Positions 22,901-37,100 of a DNA stretch of 64,000 nt are shown here, one piece after another; position 1 is the first letter of the stretch; each line of letters starts with the position of its first letter. The stretch lies in the NCBI RefSeq assembly GCF_031143425.1, contig NC_090443.1, positions 1,056,469,554 through 1,056,533,553 of the forward strand, in the 5' to 3' direction. This DNA is from Pleurodeles waltl. Lineage: Eukaryota > Chordata > Amphibia > Caudata > Salamandridae. Under the pieces are notes generated by a model that saw nothing but the letters and a program-made list of their open reading frames with translations, did no database searches and was not told where the DNA came from. Made by a program: the position numbers and the translations under genes.

Positions 22901-25900
22901 CTGGGAGGCGGGAGGCGGGAGGGAGCGGCGAATGGGGGCGCGAGGGGGGCGGGGCCACAGGGAGGCAGCTGCAAGGGGAGATCAGCAAGGGGGAGCGCCC
23001 AAGGGGCGAAAAAAACAGGGAAAAAGGCACAAAACAGTAAGGAAAAAAGTTTAACAACAGGCACAAAATACAATTAAGGCACAAGTTACAATCGGGGTAC
23101 AGCAATCAGAGGGGCACAGCGTGGCAGAAGCGCAAGGAGGCAAGGCGCTGAAATTTGGAAAAAAACACAGGACGGCGAAAAGTGGCACAATCAGAAGGGG
23201 CACAACGGGGGCAGACGCGCAAGGGGGCAAGGCGCTGAAAATTATAAAAACAACTTACAGGACGGCGAAAAGCGGCACACGGGTCAAGTGAAGCTTACAA
23301 GAGCCCACTAGACACCAGGGATGAGGCGCAGGAGGATGCCTGCGGGTGGAGGAGGGCCTCGAACACGCTAACAGCAGCGTGGGTGGGGGTCAGGGGCAGG
23401 AGACAGCAGGGTGGTTCTGGGGCCGTGGGGGGCGAGCTCTAGACCTAAGGCAGGTCAGAGGTCGCTCACTTGCGACGCGCAGCGCCAGCCATTAAGAAGG
23501 GAGGGTGGAGGGAGGAGCAACTGGGAGGCGGGAGGCGGGAGGGAGCGGCGAATGGGGGCGCGAGGGGGGCGGGGCCACAGGGAGGCAGCTGCAAGGGGAG
23601 ATCAGCAAGGGGGAGCGCCCAAGGGGCGAAAAAAACAGGGAAAAAGGCACAAAACAGTAAGGAAAAAAGTTTAACAACAGGCACAAAATACAATTATGGC
23701 ACAAGTTACAATCGGGGTACAGCAATCAGAGGGGCACACCGGGGGTAGAAGCGCAAGGAGGCAAGGCTCCGAAATTTGGAAAAAAACTGTTACAGGACAG
23801 CGAAAAGCGGCACAATCAGAAGGGACACAACGGGGGCAGACGCGCAAGGGTGCAAGGCGCTGAAAATTAGAAAAACAACTTACAGGACGGCGAAAAGCGG
23901 CACACAGGTCACGTGAAGCATACAAGAGCCCACTAGACACCAGGGATGAGGCGCAGGAGGATGCCTGCGGGTGGAGGAGGGCCTCGAACACGCTAACAGC
24001 AGCGTGGGTGGGGGTCAGGGACAGGAGACAGCGGGTGGTGCTGCGGCCGTGGGGGGCGAGCTCTAGACCTAAGGCAGGTCAGAGGTCGCTCACTCGCGAC
24101 GCGCAGCACCAGCCATTAAGAAGGGAGGGGGGAGGGAGGAGCAGCTGGGAGGCGGGAGGCGGGAGTGAGCGGCGAATGGGGGCGCGAGGGGGGTGGGGCC
24201 GCAGGGAGGCATCGGTAAGGGGAGATCAGCAAGGGGGAGTGCCCAAGGGGCGAAAAAACCAGGGAAAAAGGCACAAAACAGTAAGGAAAAAAGTTTAACA
24301 ACAGGCACAAAATACAATTATGGCACAAGTTACAATCAGGGTACAGCAATCAGAGGGGCACACCGGGGCAGAAGCGCAAGGAGGCAAGGCGCTGAAATTT
24401 TGAAAAAAACACTTACAGGACGGCGAAAAGCAGCACAATCAGAAGGGGCACAACGGGGGCAGACGCGCAAGGGGGCAAGGCGCTGAAAATTAGAAAAACA
24501 ACTTACAGGACGGCGAAAAGTGGCACACGGGTCAAGTGAAGCCTACAAGAGCCCACTAGACACCAGGGATGAGGGGCAGGAGGATGCCTGCGGGTGGAGG
24601 AGGGCCTCGAACACGCTAACAGCAGCGTGGGTGGGGGTCAGGGGCAGGAGACAGCAGGGTGGTGCTGCGGCCGTGGGGGGCGAGCTCTAGACCTAAGGCA
24701 GGTCAGAGGTCGCTCACTCGCGACGCACAGCGCCAGCCATTAAGAAGGGAGGGGGGAGGGAGGAGCAGCTGGGAGGCGGGAGGGAGCGGCGAATGGGGGC
24801 ACGAGGGGGGCGGGGGGCCGCAGGGAGGCAGCGGCAAGGGGAGATCAGCAAGGGGGAGCGCCCAAGGCGCGAAAAAACCAGGGAAAAAGGCACAAAACAG
24901 TAAGGAAAAAAGTTTAACAACAGGCACACAATACAATTATGGCACAAGTTACAATCGGGGTACAGCAATCAGAGGGGCACAGCGGGGGCAGACGCGCAAG
25001 GAGGCAAGGCTCTGAAATTTGGAAAAACAACTTACAGGACGGCGAAAAGCGGCACACGGGTCAAGTGAAGCTTACAAGAGCCCACTAGACACCAGGGATG
25101 AGGCGCAGGAGGATGCCTGCGGGTGGAGGAGGGCCTCGAACACGCTAACAGCAGCGTGGGTGGGGGTCAGGGGCAGGAGACAGCAGGGTGGTTCTGCGGC
25201 CGTGGGGGGCGAGCTCTAGACCTAAGGCAGGTCAGAGGTCACTCACTTGCGACGCGCAGCGCCAGCCATTAAGAAGGGAGGGTGGAGGGAGGAGCAACTG
25301 GGAGGCGGGAGGCGGGAGGGAGCGGCGAATGGGGGCGCGAGGGGGGCGGGGCCACAGGGAGGCAGCTGCAAGGGGAGATCAGCAAGGGGGAGCGCCCAAG
25401 GGGCAAAAAAAACAGGGAAAAAGGCACAAAACAGTAAGGAAAAAAGTTTAACAACAGGCACAAAATACAATTAAGGCACAAGTTACAATCGGGGTACAGC
25501 AATCAGAGGGGCACAGCGTGGCAGAAGCGCAAGGAGGCAAGGCGCTGAAATTTGGAAAAAAACACAGGACGGCGAAAAGTGGCACAATCAGAAGGGGCAC
25601 AACGGGGGCAGACGCGCAAGGGGGCAAGGCGCTGAAAATTATAAAAACAACTTACAGGACGGCGAAAAGCGGCACACGGGTCAAGTGAAGCTTACAAGAG
25701 CCCACTAGACACCAGGGATGAGGTGCAGGAGGATGCCTGCGGGTGGAGGAGGGCCTCGAACACGCTAACAGCAGCGTGGGTGGGGGTCAGGGGCAGGAGA
25801 CAGCAGGGTGGTGCTGCGGCCGTGGGGGGCGAGCTCTAGACCTAAGGCAGGTCAGAGGTCGCTCATTCGCGACGCGCAACGCCAGCCATTAAGAAGGGAG

Positions 25901-27049
25901 GGAGGAGGGAGGAGCAGCTGGGAGGCGGGAGGGAGTGGCGAATGGGGGCGCGAGGGGGGCGGGGCCGCAGGGAGGCAGCGGCAAGGGGAGATCAGCAAGG
26001 GGGAGCGCCCAAGGGGTGAAAAAACCAGGGAAAAAGGCACAACACAGTAAGGATAAAAGTTTAACAACAGGCACAAAATACAATTATGGCACAAGTTACA
26101 ATCGGGGTACAGCAATCAGAGGGGCACAGCGGGGGCAGAAGCGCAAGGAGGCAAGGCGCTGAAATTTGGAAAAAAACACTTACAGGAAGGCGAAAAGCGG
26201 CACAATCAGAAGGGGCACAACGGGGGCAGACGCGCAAGGGGGCAAGGCGCTGAAAATTATAAAAACAACTTACAGGACGGCGAAAAGCGGCACACGGGTC
26301 AAGTGAAGCTTACAAGAGCCCACTAGACACCAGGGATGAGGCGCAGGAGGATGCCTGCGGGTGGAGGAGGGCCTCGAACACGCTAACAGCAGCGTGGGTG
26401 GGGGTCAGGGGCAGGAGACAGCAGGGTGGTGCTGCGGCCGTGGGGGGCGAGCTCTAGACCTATGGCAGGTCAGAGGTCGCTCACTCGCGATGCGCAGCGC
26501 CAGCCATTAAGAAGGGAGGGGGGAGGGAGGAGCAGCTGGGAGGCGGGAGGCGGGAGGGAGCGGCGAATGGGGGCGTGAGGGGGGTGGGGCCGCAGGGAGG
26601 CAGCGGTAAGGGGAGATCAGCAAGGGGGAGTGCCCAAGGGGCGAAAAAACCACGGAAAAAGGCACAAAACAGTAAGGAAAAAAGTTTAACAACAGGCACA
26701 AAATACAATTATGGCACAAGTTACAATCGGGGTACAGCAATCAGAGGGGCACAGTGGGGCAGAAGCGCAAGGAGGCAAGGCGCTGAAATTTGGAAAAAAA
26801 CACTTACAGGACGGCGAAAAGCGGCACAATCAGAAGGGGCACAACGGGGGCAGACGCGCAAGGGGGCAAGGCGCTAAAAATTAGAAAAACAACTTACAGG
26901 ACGGCGAAAAGCGGCACACAGGTCAAGTGAAGCTTACAAGAGCCCACTAGACACCAGGGATGAGGCGCAGGAGGATGCCTGCGGGTGGAGGAGGGCCTCG
27001 AACACGCTAACAGCAGCGTGGGTGGGGGTCAGGGGCAGGAGACAGCAGG
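19945..27049. repeat. 12-unit higher-order repeat, copy 1 (about 7.1 kb)
   Basis: Units start at 19945, 20477, 21011, 21635, 22259, 22791, 23411, 24035, 24659, 25188, 25808 and 26426. Their lengths are 532, 534, 624, 624, 532, 620, 624, 624, 529, 620, 618 and 624. Private markers include gtggttgcggcc in the first unit, tagagctaagacagg in the third and gacctatggc in the last. Confidence 0.92.
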
Positions 27050-30000
27050 GTGGTTGCGGCCGTGGGGGGCGAGCTCTAGACCTAAGGCAGGTCAGAGGTC
27101 GCTCACTCGCGACGCGCAGCGCCAGCCATTAAGAAGGGAGGGGGGAGGGAGGAGCAGCTGGGAGGCGGGAGGTGGGAGGGAGCGGCGAATGGGGGCGCGA
27201 GGGGGGCGGGGCCACAGGGAGGCAGCTGCAAGGGGAGATCAGCAAGGGGGAGCGCCCAAGGGGCGAAAAAAACAGGGAAAAAGGCACAAAACAGTAAGGA
27301 AAAAAGTTTAACAACAGGCACACAATACAATTATGGCACAAGTTACAATCGGGGTACAGCAATCAGAGGGGCACAGCGGGGGCAGACGCGCAAGGAGGCA
27401 AGGCTCTGAAATTTGGAAAAACAACTTACAGGACGGCGAAAAGCGGCACACGGGTCAAGTGAAGCTTAGAAGAGCCCACTAGACACCAGGGATGAGGCGC
27501 AGGAGGATGCCTGCGGGTGGAGGAGGGCCTCGAACACGCTAACAGCAGCGTGGGTGGGGGTCAGGGGCAGGAGACAGCAGGGTGGTTCTGCGGCCGTGGG
27601 GGGCGAGCTCTAGACCTAAGGCAGGTCAGAGGTCACTCACTTGCGACGCGCAGCGCCAGCCATTAAGAAGGGAGGGTGGAGGGAGGAGCAACTGGGAGGC
27701 GGGAGGTGGGAGGGAGTGGCGAATGGGGGCTCGAGGGGGGCGGGCCGCAGGGAGGCAGCGGCAAGGGTAGATCAGCAAGGGGGAGCCCCCAAGGGGCGAA
27801 AAAACCAGGGAAAAAGGCACAAAACAGTAAGGAAAAAAGTTTAACAACAGGCACAAAATACAATTATGGCACAAGTTACAATCGGGGTACAGCAATCAGA
27901 GGGGCACAGCGGGGGCAGAAGCGCAAGGAGGCAAGGCGCTGAAATTTGGAAAAAAACACTTACAGGACGGCGAAAAGCGGCACACGGGTCAAGTGAAGCT
28001 TACAAGAGACCACTAGACACCAGGGATGAGGCGCAGGAGGATGCCTGCGGGTGGAGGAGGGCCTCGAACACGCTAACAGCAGCGTGGGTGGGGGTCAGGG
28101 GCAGGAGACAGCAGGGTGGTGCTGCGGCCGTGGGGGGCGAGCTCTAGAGCTAAGACAGGTCAGAGGTCGCTCACTCGGGACGCGCAGCGCCAGCCATTAA
28201 GAAGGGAGGGGGAGGGAGGAGCAGCTGGGAGGCGGGAGGTGGGAGGGAGTGGCGAATGGGGGCTCGAGGGGGGCGGGCCGCAGGGAGGCAGCGGCAAGGG
28301 TAGATCAGCAAGGGGGAGCGCCCAAGGGGCGAAAAAACCAGGGAAAAAGGCACAAAACAGTAAGGAAAAAAGTTTAACAACAGGCACAAAATACAATTAT
28401 GGCACAAGTTACAATCGGGGTACAGCAATCAGAGGGGCACAGCGGGGGCAGAAGCGCAAGGAGGCAAGGCGCTGAAATTTGGAAAAAAACACTTACAGGA
28501 CGGCGAAAAGCGGCACAATCAGAAGGGGCACAACGGGGGCAGACGCGCAAGGGGGCAAGGCGCTGAAAATTAGAAAAACAACTTACAGGACGGCGAAAAG
28601 CAGCACATGGGTCAAGTGAAGCTTACAAGAGCCCACTAGACACCAGGGATGAGGCGCAGGAGGATGCCTGCGGGTGGAGGAGGGCCTCGAACACGCTAAC
28701 AGCAGCGTGGGTGGGGGTCAGGGGCAGGAGACAGCAGGGTGGTGCTGCGGCCGTGGGGGGCGAGCTCTAGACCTAAGGCAGGTCAGAGGTCGCTCACTCG
28801 CGATGCGCAGCGCCAGCCATTAAGAAGGGAGGGGGGAGGGAGGAGCAGCTGGGAGGCGGGAGGCGGGAGGGAGCGGCGAATGGGGGCGCGATGGGGGTGG
28901 GGCCGCAGGGAGGCAGCGGTAAGGGGAGATCAGCAAGGGGGAGTGCCCAAGGGGCGAAAAAACCACGGAAAAAGGCACAAAACAGTAAGGAAAAAAGTTT
29001 AACAACAGGCACAAAATACAATTATGGCACAAGTTACAATCGGGGTACAGCAATCAGAGGGGCACAGTGGGGCAGAAGCGCAAGGAGGCAAGGCACTGAA
29101 ATTTGGAAAAAAACACTTACAGGACGGCGAAAAGCGGCACAATCAGAAGGGGCACAACGGGGGCAGACGCGCAAGGGGGCAAGGCGCTAAAAATTAGAAA
29201 AACAACTTACAGGACGGCGAAAAGCGGCACACAGGTCAAGTGAAGCTTACAAGAGCCCACTAGACACCAGGGATGAGGCGCAGGAGGATGCCTGCGGGTG
29301 GAGGAGGGCCTCGAACACGCTAACAGCAGCGTGGGTGGGGGTCAGGGGCAGGAGACAGCAGGGTGGTTGCGGCCGTGGGGGGCGAGCTCTAGACCTAAGG
29401 CAGGTCAGAGGTCGCTCACTCGCGACGCGCAGCGCCAGCCATTAAGAAGGGAGGGGGGAGGGAGGAGCATCTGGGAGGCGGGAGGCGGGAGGGAGCGGCG
29501 AATGGGGGCGCGAGGGGGGCGGGGCCACAGGGAGGCAGCTGCAAGGGGAGATCAGCAAGGGGGAGCGCCCAAGGGGCGAAAAAAACAGGGAAAAAGGCAC
29601 AAAACAGTAAGGAAAAAAGTTTAACAACAGGCACACAATACAATTATGGCACAAGTTACAATCGGGGTACAGCAATCAGAGGGGCACAGCGGGGGCAGAC
29701 GCGCAAGGAGGCAAGGCTCTGAAATTTGGAAAAACAACTTACAGGACGGCGAAAAGCGGCACACGGGTCAAGTGAAGCTTACAAGAGCCCACTAGACACC
29801 AGGGATGAGGCGCAGGAGGATGCCTGCGGGTGGAGGAGGGCCTCGAACACGCTAACAGCAGCGTGGGTGGGGGTCAGGGGCAGGAGACAGCAGGGTGGTT
29901 CTGCGGCCGTGGGGGGCGAGCTCTAGACCTAAGGCAGGTCAGAGGTCACTCACTTGCGACGCGCAGCGCCAGCCATTAAGAAGGGAGGGTGGAGGGAGGA

Positions 30001-33000
30001 GCAACTGGGAGGCGGGAGGCGGGAGGGAGCGGCGAATGGGGGCGCGAGGGGGGCGGGGCCACAGGGAGGCAGCTGCAAGGGGAGATCAGCAAGGGGGAGC
30101 GCCCAAGGGGCGAAAAAAACAGGGAAAAAGGCACAAAACAGTAAGGAAAAAAGTTTAACAACAGGCACAAAATACAATTAAGGCACAAGTTACAATCGGG
30201 GTACAGCAATCAGAGGGGCACAGCGTGGCAGAAGCGCAAGGAGGCAAGGCGCTGAAATTTGGAAAAAAACACAGGACGGCGAAAAGTGGCACAATCAGAA
30301 GGGGCACAACGGGGGCAGACGCGCAAGGGGGCAAGGCGCTGAAAATTATAAAAACAACTTACAGGACGGCGAAAAGCGGCACACGGGTCAAGTGAAGCTT
30401 ACAAGAGCCCACTAGACACCAGGGATGAGGCGCAGGAGGATGCCTGCGGGTGGAGGAGGGCCTCGAACACGCTAACAGCAGCGTGGGTGGGGGTCAGGGG
30501 CAGGAGACAGCAGGGTGGTTCTGCGGCCGTGGGGGGCGAGCTCTAGACCTAAGGCAGGTCAGAGGTCGCTCACTTGCGACGCGCAGCGCCAGCCATTAAG
30601 AAGGGAGGGTGGAGGGAGGAGCAACTGGGAGGCGGGAGGCGGGAGGGAGCGGCGAATGGGGGTGCGAGGGGGGCGGGGCCACAGGGAGGCAGCTGCAAGG
30701 GGAGATCAGCAAGGGGGAGCGCCCAAGGGGCGAAAAAAACAGGGAAAAAGGCACAAAACAGTAAGGAAAAAAGTTTAACAACAGGCACAAAATACAATTA
30801 TGGCACAAGTTACAATCGGGGTACAGCAATCAGAGGGGCACACCGGGGGTAGAAGCGCAAGGAGGCAAGGCTCCGAAATTTGGAAAAAAACAGTTACAGG
30901 ACAGCGAAAAGCGGCACAATCAGAAGGGACACAACGGGGGCAGACGCGCAAGGGTGCAAGGCGCTGAAAATTAGAAAAACAACTTACAGGACGGCGAAAA
31001 GCGGCACACAGGTCACGTGAAGCATACAAGAGCCCACTAGACACCAGGGATGAGGCGCAGGAGGATGCCTGCGGGTGGAGGAGGGCCTCGAACACGCTAA
31101 CAGCAGCGTGGGTGGGGGTCAGGGACAGGAGACAGCGGGTGGTGCTGCGGCCGTGGGGGGCGAGCTCTAGACCTAAGGCAGGTCAGAGGTCGCTCACTCG
31201 CGAAGCGCAGCACCAGCCATTAAGAAGGGAGGGGGGAGGGAGGAGCAGCTGGGAGGCGGGAGGCGGGAGGCGGGAGTGAGCGGCGAATGGGGGCGCGAGG
31301 GGGGTGGGGCCGCAGGGAGGCATCGGTAAGGGGAGATCAGCAAGGGGGAGTGCCCAAGGGGCGAAAAAACCAGGGAAAAAGGCACAAAACAGTAAGGAAA
31401 AAAGTTTAACAACAGGCACAAAATACAATTATGGCACAAGTTACAATCGGGGTACAGCAATCAGAGGGGCACACCGGGGCAGAAGCGCAAGGAGGCAAGG
31501 CGCTGAAATTTTGAAAAAAACACTTACAGGACGGCGAAAAGCAGCACAATCAGAAGGGGCACAACGGGGGCAGACGCGCAAGGGGGCAAGGCGCTGAAAA
31601 TTAGAAAAACAACTTACAGGATGGCGAAAAGTGGCACACGGGTCAAGTGAAGCCTACAAGAGCCCACTAGACACCAGGGATGAGGGGCAGGAGGATGCCT
31701 GCGGGTGGAGGAGGGCCTCGAACACGCTAACAGCAGCGTGGGTGGGGGTCAGGGGCAGGAGACAGCAGGGTGGTGCTGCGGCCGTGGGGGGCGAGCTCTA
31801 GACCTAAGGCAGGTCAGAGGTCGCTCACTCGCGACGCGCAGCGCCAGCCATTAAGAAGGGAGGGGGGAGGGAGGAGCAGCTGGGAGGCGGGAGGGAGCGG
31901 CGAATGGGGGCACGAGGGGGGCGGGGCCGCAGGGAGGCAGCGGCAAGGGGAGATCAGCAAGGGGGAGCGCCCAAGGGGCAAAAAAAACAGGGAAAAAGGC
32001 ACAAAACAGTAAGGAAAAAAGTTTAACAACAGGCACACAATACAATTATGGCACAAGTTACAATCGGGGTACAGCAATCAGAGGGGCACAGCGGGGGCAG
32101 ACGCGCAAGGAGGCAAGGCTCTGAAATTTGGAAAAACAACTTACAGGACGGCGAAAAGCGGCACACGGGTCAAGTGAAGCTTACAAGAGCCCACTAGACA
32201 CCAGGGATGAGGCGCAGGAGGATGCCTGCGGGTGGAGGAGGGCCTCGAACACGCTAACAGCAGCGTGGGTGGGGGTCAGGGGCAGGAGACAGCAGGGTGG
32301 TTCTGCGGCCGTGGGGGGCGAGCTCTAGACCTAAGGCAGGTCAGAGGTCACTCACTTGCGACGCGCAGCGCCAGCCATTAAGAAGGGAGGGTGGAGGGAG
32401 GAGCAACTGGGAGGCGGGAGGCGGGAGGGAGCGGCGAATGGGGGCGCGAGGGGGGCGGGGCCACAGGGAGGCAGCTGCAAGGGGAGATCAGCAAGGGGGG
32501 AGCGCCCAAGGGGCAAAAAAAACAGGGAAAAAGGCACAAAACAGTAAGGAAAAAAGTTTAACAACAGGCACAAAATACAATTAAGGCACAAGTTACAATC
32601 GGGGTACAGCAATCAGAGGGGCACAGCGTGGCAGAAGCGCAAGGAGGCAAGGCGCTGAAATTTGGAAAAAAACACAGGACGGCGAAAAGTGGCACAATCA
32701 GAAGGGGCACAACGGGGGCAGACGCGCAAGGGGGCAAGGCGCTGAAAATTATAAAAACAACTTACAGGACGGCGAAAAGCGGCACACGGGTCAAGTGAAG
32801 CTTACAAGAGCCCACTAGACACCAGGGATGAGGTGCAGGAGGATGCCTGCGGGTGGAGGAGGGCCTCGAACACGCTAACAGCAGCGTGGGTGGGGGTCAG
32901 GGGCAGGAGACAGCAGGGTGGTGCTGCGGCCGTGGGGGGCGAGCTCTAGACCTAAGGCAGGTCAGAGGTCGCTCACTCGCGACGCGCAACGCCAGCCATT

Positions 33001-34159
33001 AAGAAGGGAGGGAGGAGGGAGGAGCAGCTGGGAGGCGGGAGGGAGTGGCGAATGGGGGCGCGAGGGGGGCGGGGCCGCAGGGAGGCAGCGGCAAGGGGAG
33101 ATCAGCAAGGGGGAGCGCCCAAGGGGTGAAAAAACCAGGGAAAAAGGCACAACACAGTAAGGATAAAAGTTTAACAACAGGCACAAAATACAATTATGGC
33201 ACAAGTTACAATCGGGGTACAGCAATCAGAGGGGCACAGCGGGGGCAGAAGCGCAAGGAGGCAAGGCGCTGAAATTTGGAAAAAAACACTTACAGGAAGG
33301 CGAAAAGCGGCACAATCAGAAGGGGCACAACGGGGGCAGACGCGCAAGGGGGCAAGGCGCTGAAAATTATAAAAACAACTTACAGGACGGCGAAAAGCGG
33401 CACACGGGTCAAGTGAAGCTTACAAGAGCCCACTAGACACCAGGGATGAGGCGCAGGAGGATGCCTGCGGGTGGAGGAGGGCCTCGAACACGCTAACAGC
33501 AGCGTGGGTGGGGGTCAGGGGCAGGAGACAGCAGGGTGGTGCTGCGGCCGTGGGGGGCGAGCTCTAGACCTATGGCAGGTCAGAGGTCGCTCACTCGCGA
33601 TGCGCAGCGCCAGCCATTAAGAAGGGAGGGGGGAGGGAGGAGCAGCTGGGAGGCGGGAGGCGGGAGGGAGCGGCGAATGGGGGCGCGAGGGGGGTGGGGC
33701 CGCAGGGAGGCAGCGGTAAGGGGAGATCAGCAAGGGGGAGTGCCCAAGGGGCGAAAAAACCACGGAAAAAGGCACAAAACAGTAAGGAAAAAAGTTTAAC
33801 AACAGGCACAAAATACAATTATGGCACAAGTTACAATCGGGGTACAGCAATCAGAGGGGCACAGTGGGGCAGAAGCGCAAGGAGGCAAGGCGCTGAAATT
33901 TGGAAAAAAACACTTACAGGACGGCGAAAAGCGGCACAATCAGAAGGGGCACAACGGGGGCAGACGCGCAAGGGGGCAAGGCGCTAAAAATTAGAAAAAC
34001 AACTTACAGGACGGCGAAAAGCGGCACACAGGTCAAGTGAAGCTTACAAGAGCCCACTAGACACCAGGGATGAGGCGCAGGAGGATGCCTGCGGGTGGAG
34101 GAGGGCCTCGAACACGCTAACAGCAGCGTGGGTGGGGGTCAGGGGCAGGAGACAGCAGG
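27050..34159. repeat. 12-unit higher-order repeat, copy 2 (about 7.1 kb)
   Basis: Units start at 27050, 27582, 28116, 28739, 29363, 29895, 30515, 31139, 31770, 32297, 32918 and 33536. Lengths match copy 1 one for one (532, 534, 623, 624, 532, 620, 624, 631, 527, 621, 618, 624), and the private markers recur in the same order. The largest difference is an extra 7-bp G-rich motif in the eighth unit. Confidence 0.92.
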
Positions 34160-37100
34160 GTGGTTGCGGCCGTGGGGGGCGAGCTCTAGACCTAAGGCAG
34201 GTCAGAGGTCGCTCACTCGCGACGCGCAGCGCCAGCCATTAAGAAGGGAGGGGGGAGGGAGGAGCAGCTGGGAGGCGGGAGGGAGCGGCGAATGGGGGCA
34301 CGAGGGGGGCGGGGCCGCAGGGAGGCAGCGGCAAGGGGAGATCAGCAAGGGGGAGCGCCCAAGGGGCGAAAAAACCAGGGAAAAAGGCACAAAACAGTAA
34401 GGAAAAAAGTTTAACAACAGGCACACAATACAATTATGGCACAAGTTACAATCGGGGTACAGCAATCAGAGGGGCACAGCGGGGGCAGACGCGCAAGGAG
34501 GCAAGGCTCTGAAATTTGGAAAAACAACTTACAGGACGGCGAAAAGCGGCACACGGGTCAAGTGAAGCTTACAAGAGCCCACTAGACACCAGGGATGAGG
34601 CGCAGGAGGATGCCTGCGGGTGGAGGAGGGCCTCGAACACGCTAACAGCAGCGTGGGTGGGGGTCAGGGGCAGGAGACAGCAGGGTGGTTCTGCGGCCGT
34701 GGGGGGCGAGCTCTAGACCTAAGGCAGGTCAGAGGTCACTCACTTGCGACGCGCAGCGCCAGCCATTAAGAAGGGAGGGTGGAGGGAGGAGCAACTGGGA
34801 GGCGGGAGGCGGGAGGGAGCGGCGAATGGGGGCGCGAGGGGGGCGGGGCCACAGATAGGCAGCTGCAAGGGGAGATCAGCAAGGGGGAGCGCCCAAGGGG
34901 CGAAAAAAACAGGGAAAAAGGCACAAAACAGTAAGGAAAAAAGTTTAACAACAGGCACAAAATACAATTATGGCACAAGTTACAATCGGGGTACAGCAAT
35001 CAGAGGGGCACACCGGGGCTAGAAGCGCAAGGAGGCAAGGCGCTGAAATTTTGAAAAAAACACAGGACGGCGAAAAGCAGCACAATCAGAAGGGGCACAA
35101 CGGGGGCAGACGCGCAAGGGGGCAAGGCGCTGAAAATGAGAAAAACAACTTACAGGACGGCGAAAAGCGGCACACGGGTCAAGTGAAGCTTACAAGAGCC
35201 CACTAGACACCAGGGATGAGGCGCAGGAGGATGCCTGCGGGTGGAGGAGGGCCTCGAACACGCTAACAGCAGCGTGGGTGGGGGTCAGGGGCAGGAGACA
35301 GCAGGGTGGTGCTGCGGCCGTGGGGGGCGAGCTCTAGACCTAAGGCAGGTCAGATGTCGCTCACTCGCGACGCGCAACGCCAGCCATTAAGAAGGGAGGG
35401 AGGAGCAGCTGGGAGGCGGGAGGGAGCGGCGAATGGGGGCGCGAGGGGGGCGGGGGCCGCAGGGAGGCAGCGGCAAGGGGAGATCAGCAAGGGGGGAGCG
35501 CCCAAGGGGCGAAAAAACCAGGGAAAAAGGCACAAAACAGTAAGGAAAAAAGTTTAACAACAGGCACAAAATACAATTATGGCACAAGTTACAATCGGGG
35601 TACAGCAATCAGAGGGGCACAGTGGGGGCAGAAGCGCAAGGAGGCAAGGCGCTGAAATTTGGAAAAAAACACTTACAGGAAGGCGAAAAGCGGCACAATC
35701 AGAAGGGGCACAACGGGGGCAGACGCGCAAGGGGGCAAGGCGCTGAAAATTAGAAAAACAACTTACAGGACGGCGAAAAGCGGCACACGGGTCAAGTGAA
35801 GCTTACAAGAGCCCACTAGACACCAGGGATGAGGCGCAGGAGGATGCCTGCGGGTGGAGGAGGGCCTCGAACACGCTAACAGCAGCGTGGGTGGGGGTCA
35901 GGGGCAGGAGACAGCAGGGTGGTGCTGCGGCTGTGGGGGGCGAGCTCTAGACCTAAGGCAGGTCAGAGGTCGCTCTGTCGCGACGCGCAGCGCCAGCCAT
36001 TAAGAAGGGAGGGGGGAGGGAGGAGCAGCTGGGAGGCGGGAGGGAGCGGCGAATGGGGGCGCGAGGGGGGTGGGGCCGCAGGGAGGCAGCGGTAAGGGGA
36101 GATCAGCAAGGGGGAGTGCCCAAGGGGCGAAAAAACCACGGAAAAAGGCACAAAACAGTAAGGAAAAAAGTTTAACAACAGGCACAAAATACAATTATGG
36201 CACAAGTTACAATCGGGGTACAGCAATCAGAGGGGCACAGCGGGGCAGAAGCGCAAGGAGGCAAGGCGCTGAAATTTGGAAAAAAACACTTACAGGACGG
36301 CGAAAAGCGGCACAATCAGAAGGGGCACAACGGGGGCAGACGCGCAAGGGGGCAAGGCGCTAAAAATTAGAAAAACAACTTACAGGACGGCGAAAAGCGG
36401 CACACAGGTCAAGTGAAGCTTACAAGAGCCCACTAGACACCAGGGATGAGGCGCAGGAGGATGCCTGCGGGTGGAGGAGGGCCTCGAACACGCTAACAGC
36501 AGCGTGGGTGGGGGTCAGGGGCAGGAGACAGCAGGGTGGTTCTGCGGCCGTGGGGGGCGAGCTCTAGACCTAAGGCAGGTCAGAGGTCGCTCACTTGGGA
36601 CGCGCAGTGCCAGCCATTAAGAAGGGAGGGTGGAGGGAGGAGCAACTGGGAGGCGGGAGGGAGCGGCGAATGGGGGCGCGAGGGGGGCGGGGCCACAGGG
36701 AGGCAGCTGCAAGGGGAGATCAGCAAGGGGGAGCGCCCAAGGGGCGAAAAAAACAGGGAAAAAGGCACAAAACAGTAAGGAAAAAAGTTTAACAACAGGC
36801 ACAAAATACAATTATGGCACAAGTTACAATCGGGGTACAGCAATCAGAGGGGCACACCGGGGGGTAGAAGCGCAAGGAGGCAAGGCTCTGAAATTTGGAA
36901 AAAAACAGTTACAGGACAGCGAAAAGCGGCACAATCAGAAGGGACACAACGGGGGCAGACGCGCAAGGGTGCAAGGTGCTAAAAATTAGAAAAACAACTT
37001 ACAGGACGGCGAAAAGCGGCACACAGGTCACGTGAAGCATACAAGAGCCCACTAGACACCAGGGATGAGGCGCAGGAGGATGCCTGCGGGTGGAGGAGGG

